A stretch of 64,000 nt of DNA from Gallibacterium anatis DSM 16844 = F 149 (lineage in GTDB: Bacteria > Pseudomonadota > Gammaproteobacteria > Enterobacterales > Pasteurellaceae), in the NCBI RefSeq assembly GCF_000379785.1, contig NZ_KB903667.1, positions 1 to 64,000 on the forward strand. The letters are read 5' to 3'. The first letter of the stretch is position 1. Each line of letters begins with the position of its first letter. A model generated the notes under the pieces. It ran no database searches. It saw only the letters and a program-made list of their open reading frames with translations, and was not told the origin of the DNA. This document shows, piece after piece, positions 33,219 to 44,375 of the stretch. Position numbers and translations under genes: made by a program.

Positions 33219-33614
33219 CTAGTTTATTACCTTGTTACTGTTTCTTAAACGAAATAACAAGAGATTATTCAAGAAGATTACGCCCAAGTAACCACCGAAT
33301 AATCCTAATGGCGACACTGTTTTGTCAAAGACAAACAACATCACGAAAAACAAAATAGTTATACAAATTTTAAAAATTTCAGCCTGGTATAACACTTTAA
33401 CCTTATTTATTTGCGCTGTTTTTAACCCTTTAAAAATCAGAAACCCAACAAACAGAATCTGTGGAATCCAACCAATCAAAGCACCAATTAAATAAGAAAA
33501 GGCGTAATTCGGCTTTAAAAAATATAATCCAATAAAAACGACAGCAATAATGATTGCCATCGTTAAAAATACTTTTTTATAGAGCGTTTTTGTATGATTG
33601 ATCCAAAAAGACAT
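33219..33614 (-). CDS. atpI: ATP synthase protein I
   Basis: Small membrane protein of 131 residues with four hydrophobic helices, encoded first in the operon; in other species AtpI assists c-ring assembly or cation supply and is dispensable. The loop GALIGWIPQILFVG between helices is typical. The promoter lies 55-80 bp upstream. Confidence 0.9.
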   Translation of the reverse strand: MSFWINHTKTLYKKVFLTMAIIIAVVFIGLYFLKPNYAFSYLIGALIGWIPQILFVGFLIFKGLKTAQINKVKVLYQAEIFKICITILFFVMLFVFDKTVSPLGLFGGYLGVIFLNNLLLFRLRNSNKVIN

Positions 33615-33669
33615 CGTTTAGATTTTGCCCATAAAACACAAGGGATTACACCCGTTTACGCACTTCCCA

Positions 33670-33697
33670 ATTATACGAGGACTATGATTTTATGCAA
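33670..33697 (-). promoter_or_regulatory. atp operon promoter
   Basis: On the minus strand, TTGCAT (33692-33697), 16-nt spacer, TATAAT (33670-33675). This is the best sigma70 match in the 180-nt gap between rsmG and atpI and points at atpI. The rest of the gap is AT-rich with no gene. Confidence 0.65.
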
Positions 33698-33794
33698 TCG
33701 ATTTAATACTATAAAAGTGTTACGCAGTTAACATTTTTGATAAAAAATTTAACTTTTTGATTGCCTTTTTGCATAAAATCTCTTTTTGTTAAAA

Positions 33795-34418
33795 TTATGC
33801 AATACCTTTTATTTTGACCAAATGCCGTTCACCCTCTAATTCCGGCACGTCTAACGTAACAACATCAATCACTTGAAAGTCATTACTTAGCATTTTGACT
33901 TCTTCCGTTTGATATTGCCCTTTTAACGCATAAAAAACGCCATTTTCATTCGGTAAATGCCGGCACCATTGCGTCATATCAGATAAAGAAGCAAAAGCAC
34001 GACTTAATACTCCATCAAATTTTTGCTCCGGTTGATACTCCTCAACACGGCTTAAAACAGGTTCAACATTTGTTAAACCCAATTCTCTGACTGCATTACG
34101 AATAAAACTGATGCGTTTACCTAAACTGTCCAGTAGATAGAATGTTTTATCCGGATTAGCAATCGCCAACGGCAAGCCAGGCAATCCCGGCCCGGTACCG
34201 ACATCAATAAAACGTTCGCCAACCAAATAACGGCTTACCACCAAACTATCTAAAATATGCTTCACCAGCATCTCTTGCGGATCACGCACTGAAGTAAGGT
34301 TATATGCCTTGTTCCACTTATGCAAAAGCTCAACCAATTTCACTAATTGAGACTTTTTCTGATCGGTCAAGGAAATGTTGGCAATCGATAATAATTGCGT
34401 CAGTTTTTGCAATAACAT
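33795..34418 (-). CDS. rsmG: 16S rRNA (guanine527-N7)-methyltransferase
   Basis: Modifies G527 of 16S rRNA using SAM; 207 residues. Motifs [18 protein letters not shown] near 34-51, SAM-binding [16 protein letters not shown], and LSRAFASL. The GTG at 34430 overlaps mnmG; the ATG at 34418 falls 1 nt after the mnmG stop with GGTGAG upstream, and gives the usual N-terminus. Confidence 0.95.
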   Translation of the reverse strand: MLLQKLTQLLSIANISLTDQKKSQLVKLVELLHKWNKAYNLTSVRDPQEMLVKHILDSLVVSRYLVGERFIDVGTGPGLPGLPLAIANPDKTFYLLDSLGKRISFIRNAVRELGLTNVEPVLSRVEEYQPEQKFDGVLSRAFASLSDMTQWCRHLPNENGVFYALKGQYQTEEVKMLSNDFQVIDVVTLDVPELEGERHLVKIKGIA

Positions 34419-34419
34419 C

Positions 34420-36309
34420 TTACTCACCACGTTTCAGCATTCCTTGCTTTTTCAAATAGACCAATAAAATTGAAATAGCTGCCGGAGTAATGCCGGAAAT
34501 ACGCGAAGCCTGTCCGATGGAAACCGGTCGGTGCTGTTCCAATTTGGATCTCACTTCATTAGATAAACCGACAACGGCGGAATAATCAAATTCAGCCGGA
34601 ATTAAGGTGTTTTCGTGGCGTTTATGGCGTTCGATCTCTTCATTTTGATGTTCAATATAACCTTGATATTTAATTGAGATCTCAACCTGTTCCACCGCTT
34701 CTTTATCTTGCATTGCCGGTTGGAAAGGAGTTAATTGACATAATTTTTCATAATCCATTTCCGGACGGCGTAGCAGATCTTCACCGTTCGCTTCACGCAT
34801 CAACGGTGAGTTCAATACAGCATTGACCTCATCCAAATATTCGGAGCGCGGATGAATCCAAATCTGTCTTAAACGTTGACGCTCTAACTCGATATTTTCT
34901 AATTTTTGATTAAATCTTGCCCAGCGCGCATCATCAACCAAACCAAGCTCACGACCAATAGCGGTTAAACGTAAATCGGCATTGTCTTCACGTAACAATA
35001 AGCGATATTCCGCACGCGAAGTAAAGACACGATAAGGCTCTTTTGTGCCTAAGGTGCAGAGATCATCAACCAATACACCGATATAAGCTTGATCACGACG
35101 TGGATACCACGCCTCTTTATCCTGTACGTGTAAACCGGCATTTAAACCTGCCAGAATACCTTGCGCCGCCGCTTCCTCATAACCGGTGGTACCGTTGATC
35201 TGTCCGGCAAAGAACAAACCGTTGATCGCTTTCGTTTCTAAAGAGGGTTTTAGATCTCTCGGATCAAAGAAATCATATTCGATCGCATAACCCGGTTTAA
35301 CAATTCGGGCATTTTCCAAACCTTGCATTGAATTAACGATGCCCATTTGCACATCAAACGGCAGGCTGGTGGAAATGCCGTTCGGATAGATCTCATTGCT
35401 GGTTAAACCTTCCGGTTCTAAGAAGATCTGATGGCCGTTGCGATCACCGAAGCGCATTACTTTATCTTCGATCGAAGGGCAATAACGTGGCCCAACCCCT
35501 TCAATGATCCCTGTATACATTGGACTGCGATCTAAATTGGCACGAATAATATCGTGTGTTTTAAGATTAGTGTGTGTGATGTAGCAAGGCACTTGTTGTG
35601 GATGTTCATCAACACTTCCCATATAGGAAAATACCGGCAGAATTTCATCACCGTGTTGCTGTTTCAGCACGGAAAAATCGATAGTTCTGGCATCAAGACG
35701 CGGTGGCGTACCGGTTTTCAATCTGGCTACGCGCAGATCAAGATCACGAAGACGTTCCGCTAAACGAACCGATGCAGGATCGCCGGCACGTCCCCCTTCA
35801 TAATGATCCAGACCGATGTGAATTTTACCCGCCAAAAACGTGCCTGCCGTTAATACTACTGCTTTAGCTTTAAAGGTTAAGCCCATTTTGGTACTCACGC
35901 CGCTAACGTGGCCATTTTCAATCAGAATATCGGTTACTTCTTGTTGGAAAAGATCTAAATTAGGCTGTTTTTCCAATGCAGTTCTTACTGCTTGACGATA
36001 TAAAACACGATCTGCTTGCGCTCTGGTTGCTCTTACTGCCGGCCCTTTGCTGCTGTTTAATGTTCTGAACTGAATTCCGGCTTGGTCGGTTGCGTGAGCC
36101 ATTAAACCGCCTAAAGCATCGATCTCTTTAACGAGATGTCCTTTACCGATGCCGCCAATTGCCGGATTACAAGACATCTGACCTAATGTATCTATATTAT
36201 GTGTGATTAATAATGTTTTTAGACCCATTCTTGCCGGGGCGAGAGCCGCTTCTGTACCGGCGTGACCGCCACCGACAACAATGACATCATATTGATTTGG
36301 ATAAAGCAT
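34420..36309 (-). CDS. mnmG: tRNA uridine-5-carboxymethylaminomethyl modification enzyme MnmG (GidA)
   Basis: FAD-dependent enzyme which with MnmE modifies U34 of certain tRNAs. 629 residues: Rossmann motif [12 protein letters not shown] (10-21), [15 protein letters not shown], and [16 protein letters not shown]. Ends with the C-terminal helical domain [19 protein letters not shown]. It flanks oriC, transcribed away from it, the conserved arrangement of gammaproteobacteria. Confidence 0.97.
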   Translation of the reverse strand: MLYPNQYDVIVVGGGHAGTEAALAPARMGLKTLLITHNIDTLGQMSCNPAIGGIGKGHLVKEIDALGGLMAHATDQAGIQFRTLNSSKGPAVRATRAQADRVLYRQAVRTALEKQPNLDLFQQEVTDILIENGHVSGVSTKMGLTFKAKAVVLTAGTFLAGKIHIGLDHYEGGRAGDPASVRLAERLRDLDLRVARLKTGTPPRLDARTIDFSVLKQQHGDEILPVFSYMGSVDEHPQQVPCYITHTNLKTHDIIRANLDRSPMYTGIIEGVGPRYCPSIEDKVMRFGDRNGHQIFLEPEGLTSNEIYPNGISTSLPFDVQMGIVNSMQGLENARIVKPGYAIEYDFFDPRDLKPSLETKAINGLFFAGQINGTTGYEEAAAQGILAGLNAGLHVQDKEAWYPRRDQAYIGVLVDDLCTLGTKEPYRVFTSRAEYRLLLREDNADLRLTAIGRELGLVDDARWARFNQKLENIELERQRLRQIWIHPRSEYLDEVNAVLNSPLMREANGEDLLRRPEMDYEKLCQLTPFQPAMQDKEAVEQVEISIKYQGYIEHQNEEIERHKRHENTLIPAEFDYSAVVGLSNEVRSKLEQHRPVSIGQASRISGITPAAISILLVYLKKQGMLKRGE

Positions 36310-36375
36310 AAAAAACCTAAAATTTGAAAATTGAATTGTGATAAGAAAATTTGGCTATTTTAACTGAAATTTGAG

Positions 36376-36689
36376 GATCTGTTAAAAATTAATTTTTTAG
36401 GATCACGAACAGGATCGCTAATAATAAAATAGATCTTTATATAGAGATCTTTTTATTATTGTTATTATTAGTGCCTTAGATCCTTGTGAGAAAGTGCCGT
36501 TTTTACAGTGATCTTAATAGCTTAGGATCTTTTTTAATTTGTGAAGATCATCAGTGAAAATGTGATCTTTCCTGTGGATAAAATGCGGTTTTTTCCACAG
36601 ATGATCTTGAGCAAAAAGTTATATTCAGTAATAAAACAGTTTATATAACGGAAATTCATCAGGTTATCCACAGGCGATCACGGCAGATC
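36376..36689. other. oriC: chromosomal replication origin oriC
   Basis: The 378-bp mnmG-mioC gap contains 13 GATC Dam sites in 314 bp (36376, 36401, 36413, 36432, 36446, 36479, 36510, 36526, 36546, 36564, 36603, 36676, 36686), far above chance. Perfect DnaA boxes TTATCCACA are at 36664-36672 and, inverted, at 36573-36581; TTTTCCACA is at 36591-36599. An AT-rich unwinding region with GATCT-led 13-mer-like repeats lies at about 36420-36470 and 36526-36540. Gene context (mnmG/oriC/mioC) matches E. coli and Haemophilus. Confidence 0.95.
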
Positions 36690-37134
36690 AGGCAAAATTA
36701 TTAAGCAAATTTGGCAGCCACTGTTCCGCTTCAGTTTCCGGATCGGTACAAACTGACATATCAATTCGCAATGAAGGACAGATCTTTACGGCGTGACATT
36801 GCGTAAGTTCGGTTTCAACCCGATCTACCGCAAAACAGAAGGTATCATAATCACTGTTACCCAAACCGACCACAGCAAAGCGCAGATCGGAAAGATCCGG
36901 CTTTTTTTCATTAATCTGTTCAAAAAGCGGTTGTAAATTATCGGGCAAATCACCGGCACCGTGTGTAGATGTGACTATCAGCCAGTTTTTATCCTCGATC
37001 ACCTGATTTAACTCATCAGGGCCGTGAAATAAATTGGTTTTGAAACCTTGCTGCTGTAAACAGTCTTCTAAATGTTCGGCAACATACTCCGCACCGCCTA
37101 AAGTACTGCCGCTGATAATTGTGATTTTTTTCAT
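36688..37134 (-). CDS. mioC: flavodoxin-like protein MioC
   Basis: FMN-binding flavodoxin-fold protein implicated in electron supply, for instance to biotin synthase in vitro. With the ATG at 37134 (AAGGAG upstream) it is 148 residues: [20 protein letters not shown], the FMN loop [12 protein letters not shown], and [13 protein letters not shown]. The frame extends 50 codons upstream without support. It reads toward oriC, and its stop overlaps the last GATC, so its transcription could influence initiation. Confidence 0.94.
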   Translation of the reverse strand: MKKITIISGSTLGGAEYVAEHLEDCLQQQGFKTNLFHGPDELNQVIEDKNWLIVTSTHGAGDLPDNLQPLFEQINEKKPDLSDLRFAVVGLGNSDYDTFCFAVDRVETELTQCHAVKICPSLRIDMSVCTDPETEAEQWLPNLLNNFA

Positions 37135-37179
37135 TAAAAAACTCCTTAGCGCATTAGTGTCGCTATTTTTTGCAATAAA

Positions 37180-37204
37180 AAACGGTATCTTGGCGATACC
37201 GTTT
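37180..37204 (-). terminator. terminator of the nlpD operon
   Basis: AAACGGTATC, 5-nt loop, GATACCGTTT, with a U-run on the minus-strand side (TTTTTTATT). It lies just after the nlpD stop and before mioC. Confidence 0.9.
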
Positions 37205-37210
37205 GTCATT

Positions 37211-38422
37211 TTAATTTCTTGGTAGGTAATTGGTTGGGTTGACCGATTTGCCTTTATAACGAATCTCAAAGTGTAATTTAACACTGTTGGTTCCGGAACT
37301 TCCCATTTTTGCGATCTGTTGACCGGCGGTTACCTGTTGCTGATCTTTTACTAAGATCGATTCATTATGCGCATAAGCACTGAGGTAATCATCATTGTGT
37401 TTAATGATGATTAAGTTACCGTAGCCACGCAATGCATTGCCGGCATAAACAACGCGTCCAGGTGCGGCTGCATAAACGGCTTGTCCGCGAGAACCACCGA
37501 TGTCGATCCCTTTATTGCCGCCATCGCTGTTGGAGAAACCTTGAATAATGTTGCCTTTTGCCGGCCAAATCCAAGTGATGTTACTGTTATTAACGGCAAC
37601 CGGCTCAACATTACGTGGCGCCTGGTTAACGGTGGTCGTTGGCTTCGGTTCAACCGGAACGGTATTGACGGAATTGTTGCTGGTTGTCGGCATTGTGCCG
37701 GCAGTAGATTTAATTGGACCAATGACCGTGCCGTCAGAGCCGTAAGCGGTACCATTCGGACCCGGTGTATAAGTGACGGCTGGTTGCGCCGGTGCGGCAG
37801 CGGCGGTTGTAGTTGATGTCGTCGTTGTGGTTGCCGCAATAGTTTCATTACTTTCCGCCGCATTGTTACTAATACGTAATTTCTGACCGACACTTAATTT
37901 ATAAGGTTCGGGAATATGGTTTAATGCTGCCAATTCACGCACATCCATACCGGAAATATAGGCAATTAAGAACATTGTATCGCCTTTACGTACAGTATAA
38001 CTGTCGCCTTTATAGAAACCTTTATCAATTTTGCTATAGTCAGGCGCATTGGTTTGTGGATTGCGTGGAATAGTAAAATCTTGAGAAACCGCTTTTTTCG
38101 CAGCCGGTTTTGTTACCGGTTGAGGTGCCGGTGTTGGTGCTGCAACAGGTTGTGGTTGTTGATAAGTCGGTTGAGTTTGCACCGGCTGAGATTGAACCGG
38201 TTGAGCTTGTGGTTGCGGTGCTGCCGGTGTCGCCATCATATCGGAAGGCATTTGTTGTTGTTGTACCTGTGGTTCCCAGGTGGAATTTGCACTATTACCG
38301 ACGGACTGCATAATTCCCGGTGTTAATGTACCGTCAACATCTTCGACAGGCGCAGAATTATTACTGCTACAACCTGCGAGCACGGCAGCAACAACGGGGA
38401 TAAGTAAAAAAGATTGTTTCAT
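37211..38422 (-). CDS. nlpD: NlpD/LppB family lipoprotein, peptidase M23-like amidase activator
   Basis: Outer-membrane lipoprotein that activates septal amidases. 403 residues: lipobox VLAGC (Cys18), a long Pro/Gln/Thr-rich low-complexity linker, a LysM domain (about 140-185, [18 protein letters not shown]), a second Thr/Ala/Pro linker, then an M23 (LytM) domain from about 285 ending in [15 protein letters not shown]. The HxGxDI-type metal site is degenerate (NKGIDIGG), as in non-catalytic NlpD/EnvC activators. No rpoS follows, unlike E. coli. Confidence 0.94.
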   Translation of the reverse strand: MKQSFLLIPVVAAVLAGCSSNNSAPVEDVDGTLTPGIMQSVGNSANSTWEPQVQQQQMPSDMMATPAAPQPQAQPVQSQPVQTQPTYQQPQPVAAPTPAPQPVTKPAAKKAVSQDFTIPRNPQTNAPDYSKIDKGFYKGDSYTVRKGDTMFLIAYISGMDVRELAALNHIPEPYKLSVGQKLRISNNAAESNETIAATTTTTSTTTAAAAPAQPAVTYTPGPNGTAYGSDGTVIGPIKSTAGTMPTTSNNSVNTVPVEPKPTTTVNQAPRNVEPVAVNNSNITWIWPAKGNIIQGFSNSDGGNKGIDIGGSRGQAVYAAAPGRVVYAGNALRGYGNLIIIKHNDDYLSAYAHNESILVKDQQQVTAGQQIAKMGSSGTNSVKLHFEIRYKGKSVNPTNYLPRN

Positions 38423-38444
38423 AAATATTCCTATTAAAATTTTG

Positions 38445-39020
38445 CTACTTTAAGAGAAAATAGGCACAGATTGCTAATACTACAACGCCCCAGCCAATGA
38501 TTTCAATATAATTGCGTAATTGTGCAGCAAATCGTTCTCCGCCCCAAGCGGATAATTTTGCCACTAACATAAAACGAGCGGTGCGAGAAATAAATGCAGT
38601 TGCAACAAACGGCAAGAATGCCATTTGCATTACGCCTGCACAAATGGTGAACACTTTATAGGGAATTGGCGAAAAACCGGCAACGAAAACCACTAAAATG
38701 CCCCATTTTTCAAACCAAGATACAGCGGTGTCCCAATGTGATTGATAGCCCCAAAGTGCAATATAATCTTTAATAAAATCAAAAGCATAATAGCCAACGG
38801 CATAACCGATCATTCCGCCGATAGTGGAAGCTAAGCCGCAATAAAGTGCATAACGTAAAGCTTTTTGCGGTTTTGACATCGACATTGGCACCAACATCAC
38901 ATCCGGTGGAATAGGAAAAAAAATAGCTTCAATGAAGCTAACTAATAATAACCAATAAACGGCAAATTTATGTTTCGACCATTGCATTGTTTTGTCATAC
39001 ATTCGGCCAAACAGATTCAT
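38445..39020 (-). CDS. yqaA: YqaA/DedA-type membrane protein
   Basis: 191 residues, four to five hydrophobic segments, of the SNARE-associated/DedA-like superfamily (YqaA branch). The segment FIEAIFFPIPPDVMLVPMS and the later GFSPIPYKVFTICAG carry the characteristic F-P-I-P pair of re-entrant loops. DedA proteins are linked to lipid carrier transport and membrane homeostasis. Its start overlaps the pcm stop by 4 nt. Confidence 0.9.
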   Translation of the reverse strand: MNLFGRMYDKTMQWSKHKFAVYWLLLVSFIEAIFFPIPPDVMLVPMSMSKPQKALRYALYCGLASTIGGMIGYAVGYYAFDFIKDYIALWGYQSHWDTAVSWFEKWGILVVFVAGFSPIPYKVFTICAGVMQMAFLPFVATAFISRTARFMLVAKLSAWGGERFAAQLRNYIEIIGWGVVVLAICAYFLLK

Positions 39021-39640
39021 AAAGTGTCTCCTTTTACTAACGGCACAAATTTAACTTCTTCAATATTTTCAATCTGATATTTATCATTAATACGCGTAAT
39101 ACGTTGCAGAATCTGTTGTTCTTCTCCAACCGGTAATACTAACCTACCGCCATCCGCCAACTGTTGTAATAATGCGGTTGGTATGGTTGACGGTGCGGCG
39201 GTAACGATAATCGCATTAAAAGGAGCGTGCCCTTTTAAGCCTTCCCAGCCATCACCGTGTTTTAAGCGAATATTATGTAATTCCAATTTTTTAAAACGGT
39301 GCATTGCCTGCCACTGCAAGGATTTGATTCTTTCTACACTAAAAATCTGTTGCGCCAATTTGGCTAAAATCGCAGTTTGATAACCACTGCCGGTGCCGAT
39401 TTCCAACACTTTATCGGTCGGCTGTAATTGCAGCAGTGCTGTCATTTTTGCCACTATATAGGGTTGCGAAATAGTTTGTCCTTCACCAATCGGCAATGGC
39501 ATATCTTCGTAACTGTGTTGACGAAAAACCTCTTCAATAAAGAAAGGACGAGGAATTTCATAGATCGCTTGCAAAACCCGCTGATCGTGAATGCCACGAT
39601 GATAGAGTTCATTAACCAAACGTTGTTGTTCAACAGACAT
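39017..39640 (-). CDS. pcm: protein-L-isoaspartate O-methyltransferase
   Basis: Repairs damaged isoaspartyl residues by SAM-dependent methylation. 207 residues: PRPFFIEE, the substrate segment GEGQTISQPYIVAKMTALL, and SAM motif VLEIGTGSGYQTAILA near 79-94. In the surE-pcm pair typical of the nlpD region. Confidence 0.96.
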   Translation of the reverse strand: MSVEQQRLVNELYHRGIHDQRVLQAIYEIPRPFFIEEVFRQHSYEDMPLPIGEGQTISQPYIVAKMTALLQLQPTDKVLEIGTGSGYQTAILAKLAQQIFSVERIKSLQWQAMHRFKKLELHNIRLKHGDGWEGLKGHAPFNAIIVTAAPSTIPTALLQQLADGGRLVLPVGEEQQILQRITRINDKYQIENIEEVKFVPLVKGDTL

Positions 39641-39645
39641 AGTGA

Positions 39646-40386
39646 TTATCCTAAGTTAAGCCACTCTTGCACCGCAGTTAGAGAGTGATGAGCCGTCATA
39701 TCCGCTTGTATCGGGGTAATGGAAACAAAACCGTTGGCGACAGCGTGAAAATCGGTGCCTTCATCGGCATATTCCGGCAAACTGGACAGACCTAACCAGT
39801 AAATAGCTTCACCGCGCGGATCAATTTGTTTAATAATTTCTCCCTCACTGGCGCGGTAACCAAGTTTAGTCACTTTTGTACCTTTTAATTGATCATAAGG
39901 CAGATCCGGAACATTGATGTTTAGAATTTCACGACGACGCAATAGATGAGAGTGTAATTTCGGAATCAGATCACAAACCACTTTAGCGGCGGTGTCGTAA
40001 TGTTGTCTGCCGTCAAGTGATACCGCAATAGCGGGCAAACCTAAATGGCGGCCTTCAAAGGCGGCGGCAACCGTACCCGAATAGAGAATATCATCGCCAA
40101 GATTGCAGCCGGCATTAATACCGGACACCACTAAATCAATTTTACCGGCAAGCAAATAATTCATCGCTAAATAGACGCAATCCGCAGGCGTGCCGTTGAC
40201 ACAATAATCACCATTATCAATTTGTCGCGGACGCAACGGTTCAACCAGTGTGAGAGCGGATGAAGCGGCACTTCGATTGCGATCAGGAGCAACAATAATA
40301 ACATTGGCAAAAGTGCGTAAATGGGAAGCCAAAGTTTGAATGCCTTCAGCGTGAAAACCATCATCATTACTTAATAAAATATTCAT
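39646..40386 (-). CDS. surE: 5'/3'-nucleotidase SurE
   Basis: Metal-dependent phosphatase acting on nucleoside monophosphates. 246 residues beginning [14 protein letters not shown] with metal ligands Asp8 and Asp9; [22 protein letters not shown] holds further ligands. 5 nt before pcm. In E. coli truD lies between ispF and surE; here only 41 nt separate them. Confidence 0.96.
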   Translation of the reverse strand: MNILLSNDDGFHAEGIQTLASHLRTFANVIIVAPDRNRSAASSALTLVEPLRPRQIDNGDYCVNGTPADCVYLAMNYLLAGKIDLVVSGINAGCNLGDDILYSGTVAAAFEGRHLGLPAIAVSLDGRQHYDTAAKVVCDLIPKLHSHLLRRREILNINVPDLPYDQLKGTKVTKLGYRASEGEIIKQIDPRGEAIYWLGLSSLPEYADEGTDFHAVANGFVSITPIQADMTAHHSLTAVQEWLNLG

Positions 40387-40427
40387 TATGCGCTCCTTTT
40401 TTTCTTTTTGAATAAATGAGGAATAAT

Positions 40428-40913
40428 CTAAAGAGTTTTGTGCAATAACGCAACAGCTTCGCAGGCAATCCCTTCGCTACGACCGGTAAAGCCCAGTTTT
40501 TCAGTGGTAGTGGCTTTCACATTGACTTGAGCAATATCGCATTGCAAATCTTGAGCGATATTGGCTCGCATTTGATCAATATGCGGTCGCATTTTCGGCG
40601 CTTGAGCAATAATGGTGACATCCACATTTCCGATATGATAGCCAAGTTGTTGAATTTGACGGAATGCTTCCTTTAATAATTCTCGGCTGTCCGCCCCTTT
40701 ATATGCCATATCGGTATCCGGAAACAGTTTGCCGATATCGCCTAATGCCGCAGCACCGAGTAAGGCATCCGTTAGGGCGTGCAATGCAACATCGCCGTCT
40801 GAATGGGCTAACAAACTTTTGGCATAGGGAATTTTAACGCCGCCAAGGATGACAAAGCCCTTGCCGTCATCAGTAAAGGCGTGAACATCAAAACCGTGAC
40901 CGATTCTTATCAT
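40428..40913 (-). CDS. ispF: 2-C-methyl-D-erythritol 2,4-cyclodiphosphate synthase
   Basis: MEP-pathway enzyme forming MEcPP. 161 residues; zinc ligands in GHGFDVHAF (Asp8, His10) and His42 within [34 protein letters not shown] at the end. Start overlaps the ispD stop by 4 nt (ATGA). Confidence 0.97.
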   Translation of the reverse strand: MIRIGHGFDVHAFTDDGKGFVILGGVKIPYAKSLLAHSDGDVALHALTDALLGAAALGDIGKLFPDTDMAYKGADSRELLKEAFRQIQQLGYHIGNVDVTIIAQAPKMRPHIDQMRANIAQDLQCDIAQVNVKATTTEKLGFTGRSEGIACEAVALLHKTL

Positions 40914-41605
40914 TGTTGTTCCTCTTTTTGTTGTTGCTGTAAATAAAATTCGGCTAATGCCAAATCTTCCGGACGGGTAATTTTGATATTATCGCTGCGA
41001 CCGGAAACTAATTGCGGATAATCACCGATTAACTCCAGTGCAGAGGCTTCATCGGTAACGCTTAACCCTTGTTGATGGGCATATTGCAACGCCTGTTTTA
41101 AACGTTGTGCCGGGAAAAATTGTGGCGTTAATGCGTGCCATAAACGGGATCTGTCTTCCGTTTTTTCAATCTGCTGCCGGTTTGGGAATGCCTTTTTGAT
41201 GGTGTCGACAACCGGTTTTGCCAGAATAGCGCCTTGAATATCGGTGATCGCACATAATTTATCTAAATCCTGATGGGTAATGCAGGGTCTGGCGGCATCG
41301 TGCACCATTACCCAAACTTGTTCATCAATGGTGTTTAACGCATTTAATACCGACTGATCGCGACTTTCACCACCGATAACCCATTGGATTTTTGGATGAT
41401 TTTTTAATGGAAATTGGGCGAGATAGGGATCTTCGGCGGCAACGGCGACAATAATTTTTTCAATTGCGGTATAAGCAAGAAGTTTTTCCAACGTATGTTG
41501 CAAAATGGTTTTACCGAGTAAATGGAGATACTGTTTCGGGCGATCGCTTTGCATACGGCTGCCAACACCGGCGGCGGGAACAATGGCAAATATTCGACGA
41601 ATCAT
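40910..41605 (-). CDS. ispD: 2-C-methyl-D-erythritol 4-phosphate cytidylyltransferase
   Basis: Third step of the MEP isoprenoid pathway. About 231 residues: nucleotide-binding [27 protein letters not shown], and TDEASALEL. The frame also opens at 41620 with an ATG overlapping the ftsB stop (TAATG) but without a ribosome site; the ATG at 41605 has GGAG 9 nt upstream and gives an N-terminus matching the Haemophilus protein length. Start choice moderately sure. Confidence 0.94.
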   Translation of the reverse strand: MIRRIFAIVPAAGVGSRMQSDRPKQYLHLLGKTILQHTLEKLLAYTAIEKIIVAVAAEDPYLAQFPLKNHPKIQWVIGGESRDQSVLNALNTIDEQVWVMVHDAARPCITHQDLDKLCAITDIQGAILAKPVVDTIKKAFPNRQQIEKTEDRSRLWHALTPQFFPAQRLKQALQYAHQQGLSVTDEASALELIGDYPQLVSGRSDNIKITRPEDLALAEFYLQQQQKEEQQ

Positions 41606-41619
41606 TAACGAATGCTCCA

Positions 41620-41898
41620 TTATTTTTCAGATTTTAAGATACGATAAAAAGTTTCATTCGGTTTGACCATTTCATAATTGCTGCGGGCACGTTCTTCCAC
41701 AGCGGCAAAACCCTGTTTTAAATCTTGTGTTTCCGCTTTAGCCTCTTGGTTGATTTGACTCTGTTTTTCATTAATGCGTTTCTGTTGGCTAATTTCAGTC
41801 ATTGTCTGTTTATAGGTTTGATAACCGGAATCACCGAACCAAAAGTTATAAATTGAAATTAATAATAATGAGAATAAACCGATAGTTAATAAACGCAT
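41620..41898 (-). CDS. ftsB: cell division protein FtsB
   Basis: Small bitopic divisome protein of the FtsQBL complex. 92 residues: N-terminal membrane helix (3-20, [19 protein letters not shown]), then a periplasmic coiled coil and the [18 protein letters not shown] motif typical of FtsB. First gene of the leftward ftsB-ispD-ispF-surE-pcm-yqaA-nlpD run. Confidence 0.93.
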   Translation of the reverse strand: MRLLTIGLFSLLLISIYNFWFGDSGYQTYKQTMTEISQQKRINEKQSQINQEAKAETQDLKQGFAAVEERARSNYEMVKPNETFYRILKSEK

Positions 41899-42080
41899 AA
41901 AATGAAATAAGCTGGCGAAAATGAATAGCGCATAGTTTACCTTGAATTACATCACAATACGACATTTAATAATGTAAACGGAAAGCCGCTTGAGAATTAA
42001 CGATTTTATTTCGTAAACCCCTAAGGTAAGATAACCAATTTATTTTAACCATAAAACAGAATTGATTTAGGTGCGAATTG

Positions 42081-43037
42081 ATGAAACCTTTAAACATTAT
42101 TTTTGCCGGCACGCCCGATTTTGCGGCACAACATTTGCAGGCGTTATTAGCTTCTCAGCATCGAGTGATTGCGGTTTATACTCAGCCGGACAAGCCGGCA
42201 GGGCGCGGTAAAAAATTACAACCAAGTGCAGTTAAACAGTTGGCATTGGCACATAATTTACCGATTTTTCAACCAAAATCGTTGCGTAAAGAGGAGGCTC
42301 AACAACAATTAGCTCAATTAAATGCCGATGTAATGGTGGTGGTCGCTTATGGCTTGATTTTGCCGAAAGCGGTGTTGGCGATGCCCCGTTTAGGCTGTTT
42401 GAATGTGCACGGTTCCCTGTTGCCTCGTTGGCGAGGCGCTGCGCCGATTCAACGTGCGATTTGGGCAGGTGATGAGCAAACCGGTGTCACCATTATGCAG
42501 ATGGATGAAGGTTTGGATACCGGCGATATGTTGCATAAAGTCAGCTGTGAAATCAGCAAGGATGAAACCTCCGCATCCTTGTATCAAAAGTTGGCAACAT
42601 TGGCACCGCAAGCATTAATTGAGGTGTTGGATCATTTAGAAGAGGGCAAATATCCGCCACAAGCGCAACAAAATGAATTCAGCAATTATGCTGAAAAATT
42701 AAGTAAAGAAGAGGCAAAATTGGATTGGTCATTGCCGGCAGTTCAGCTTGAACGTTGCATTCGAGCGTTTAATCCGTGGCCGATCAGTTGGTTACAAACA
42801 ACGGATGCACAAGGTAACAACCAAATATTGAAAGTTTATCAAGCCACTGTATTGCCGCATCAAAATCAAACAGTCGGCACTGTGTTGCAGGCAAATAAAC
42901 AGGGAATACAGATTGCAACGGCGGATGGGGTGTTGAATATTACACAATTACAGCCGGCGGGTAAGAAACCGATGGCAGTGCAGGATTTCCTTAACGGACG
43001 CAGTGATTGGTTTGAAGTCGGAAAACAACTTGATTAA
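42081..43037 (+). CDS. fmt: methionyl-tRNA formyltransferase
   Basis: Formylates initiator Met-tRNA. 318-319 residues: [32 protein letters not shown] (catalytic Asn/His region), and the C-terminal tRNA-binding domain with [15 protein letters not shown] immediately precedes the ATG at 42081, which is chosen. A 182-bp divergent gap separates it from ftsB. First gene of fmt-rsmB-trkA-trkH. Confidence 0.96.
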   Translation: MKPLNIIFAGTPDFAAQHLQALLASQHRVIAVYTQPDKPAGRGKKLQPSAVKQLALAHNLPIFQPKSLRKEEAQQQLAQLNADVMVVVAYGLILPKAVLAMPRLGCLNVHGSLLPRWRGAAPIQRAIWAGDEQTGVTIMQMDEGLDTGDMLHKVSCEISKDETSASLYQKLATLAPQALIEVLDHLEEGKYPPQAQQNEFSNYAEKLSKEEAKLDWSLPAVQLERCIRAFNPWPISWLQTTDAQGNNQILKVYQATVLPHQNQTVGTVLQANKQGIQIATADGVLNITQLQPAGKKPMAVQDFLNGRSDWFEVGKQLD

Positions 43038-43047
43038 GTGAGCAGAA

Positions 43048-44370
43048 ATGAAACCTCAATTATCTAAAAAAATGCCATTGCGAGCGGTGATGGCGGAAGT
43101 GATATTGCAAGTGTTGGATCAAGGAAAATCGCTCTCTTCATTATTGCCGGCGGCACAACAACGTATTTCCCTACAGGATATGGGATTGTTACAGGAAGTT
43201 TGTTTTGGTGTTTGTCGGGTGTTACCAAGATTGGAGCGCATTATCGGCAAATTGGTGGCTAAGCCGTTAAAAGGAAAAACACGCATTGTTCATTGTCTGT
43301 TATTGGTGGGTTTATATCAGTTACTTTATACCCGTATACCGGCACACGCCGCAGTCGATGAAGTGGTGAAAGCAACCGCCGTGTTGAAAGTGGAGAGCTT
43401 TCGTGGCTTGGTCAATGGGGTAATGCGCCGTTTTTTGCGAGAGCAAGCGTCGATTTTGGCAGTGATTGATAAACATTGGCAAACCTTGCATCCGGAATGG
43501 TTGGTGAATTTACTGAAATCTTGTTATCCGCAAAATTGGCGACAGATTGTTGAAGAGAATAATCAAAAACCGCCAATGTGGTTACGCGTCAATCACCGAC
43601 ATTGCAGCACTGAACAATATCAACAGTTATTGGCACAACAACACATTGCCGGTGAGAGCGCACAACCGCCGTCAGCTTTGCGTTTACAGAATGCCATTGC
43701 AGTGGAACAGTTGCCTAACTTTGAGCAGGGCTGGGTCAGTGTTCAGGATTGTCACGCCCAATGGGCAGCGTTGTTGTTGGATGGACAAAATAATGAAACG
43801 ATTTTGGATGCCTGTGCGGCACCGGGCGGAAAGACAACGCACATTTTAGAATTAGCACCACAAGCGGTAGTGACCGCTTTGGATGTTGAGGCCGGTCGTT
43901 TGCAGCGAGTTGAGCAGAATTTACAACGCCTTAATCAGCACGCAAACGTGATTTGCGGTGATGCATCACAGCCTCAACAATGGTTACAGGATGGCGCAAT
44001 GTTTGATCGGATTTTGTTGGATGCGCCTTGTTCGGCAACCGGTGTGATTCGCCGTCATCCGGATATCAAATGGTTGCGGCAGCCGAGCGATATTGAGCAG
44101 TTGGTTGCATTACAAAAACAGATTTTGCAAGCTTTATGGCAACGGCTAAAAGTAAACGGCGTTCTGCTCTATGCAACCTGTTCTATTTTGCCGCAAGAAA
44201 ATAGTGAGCAAATTCGATCCTTTTTAGCAACACATTCCGATGCAAAATTGATCGCAGTGGATTTAGGTGAACAGGGCATAGATACCGGATTCGGTTTTCA
44301 ATGTTTTCCGCATCAACAAGGCGGAGATGGTTTCTTTTATGCCAAATTAGTGAAACAAGCTGAAAGGTAA
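43048..44370 (+). CDS. rsmB: 16S rRNA (cytosine967-C5)-methyltransferase
   Basis: 440 residues: N-terminal NusB-like domain (about 1-140), then the Rossmann methyltransferase with [16 protein letters not shown], catalytic cysteines in [19 protein letters not shown] and [10 protein letters not shown]. 10 nt after fmt. At 43860-43879 its coding sequence contains AAGCGGT and ACCGCTT around a 4-nt spacer, a perfect small inverted repeat. Confidence 0.96.
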   Translation: MKPQLSKKMPLRAVMAEVILQVLDQGKSLSSLLPAAQQRISLQDMGLLQEVCFGVCRVLPRLERIIGKLVAKPLKGKTRIVHCLLLVGLYQLLYTRIPAHAAVDEVVKATAVLKVESFRGLVNGVMRRFLREQASILAVIDKHWQTLHPEWLVNLLKSCYPQNWRQIVEENNQKPPMWLRVNHRHCSTEQYQQLLAQQHIAGESAQPPSALRLQNAIAVEQLPNFEQGWVSVQDCHAQWAALLLDGQNNETILDACAAPGGKTTHILELAPQAVVTALDVEAGRLQRVEQNLQRLNQHANVICGDASQPQQWLQDGAMFDRILLDAPCSATGVIRRHPDIKWLRQPSDIEQLVALQKQILQALWQRLKVNGVLLYATCSILPQENSEQIRSFLATHSDAKLIAVDLGEQGIDTGFGFQCFPHQQGGDGFFYAKLVKQAER

Positions 44371-44375
44371 GAGCG

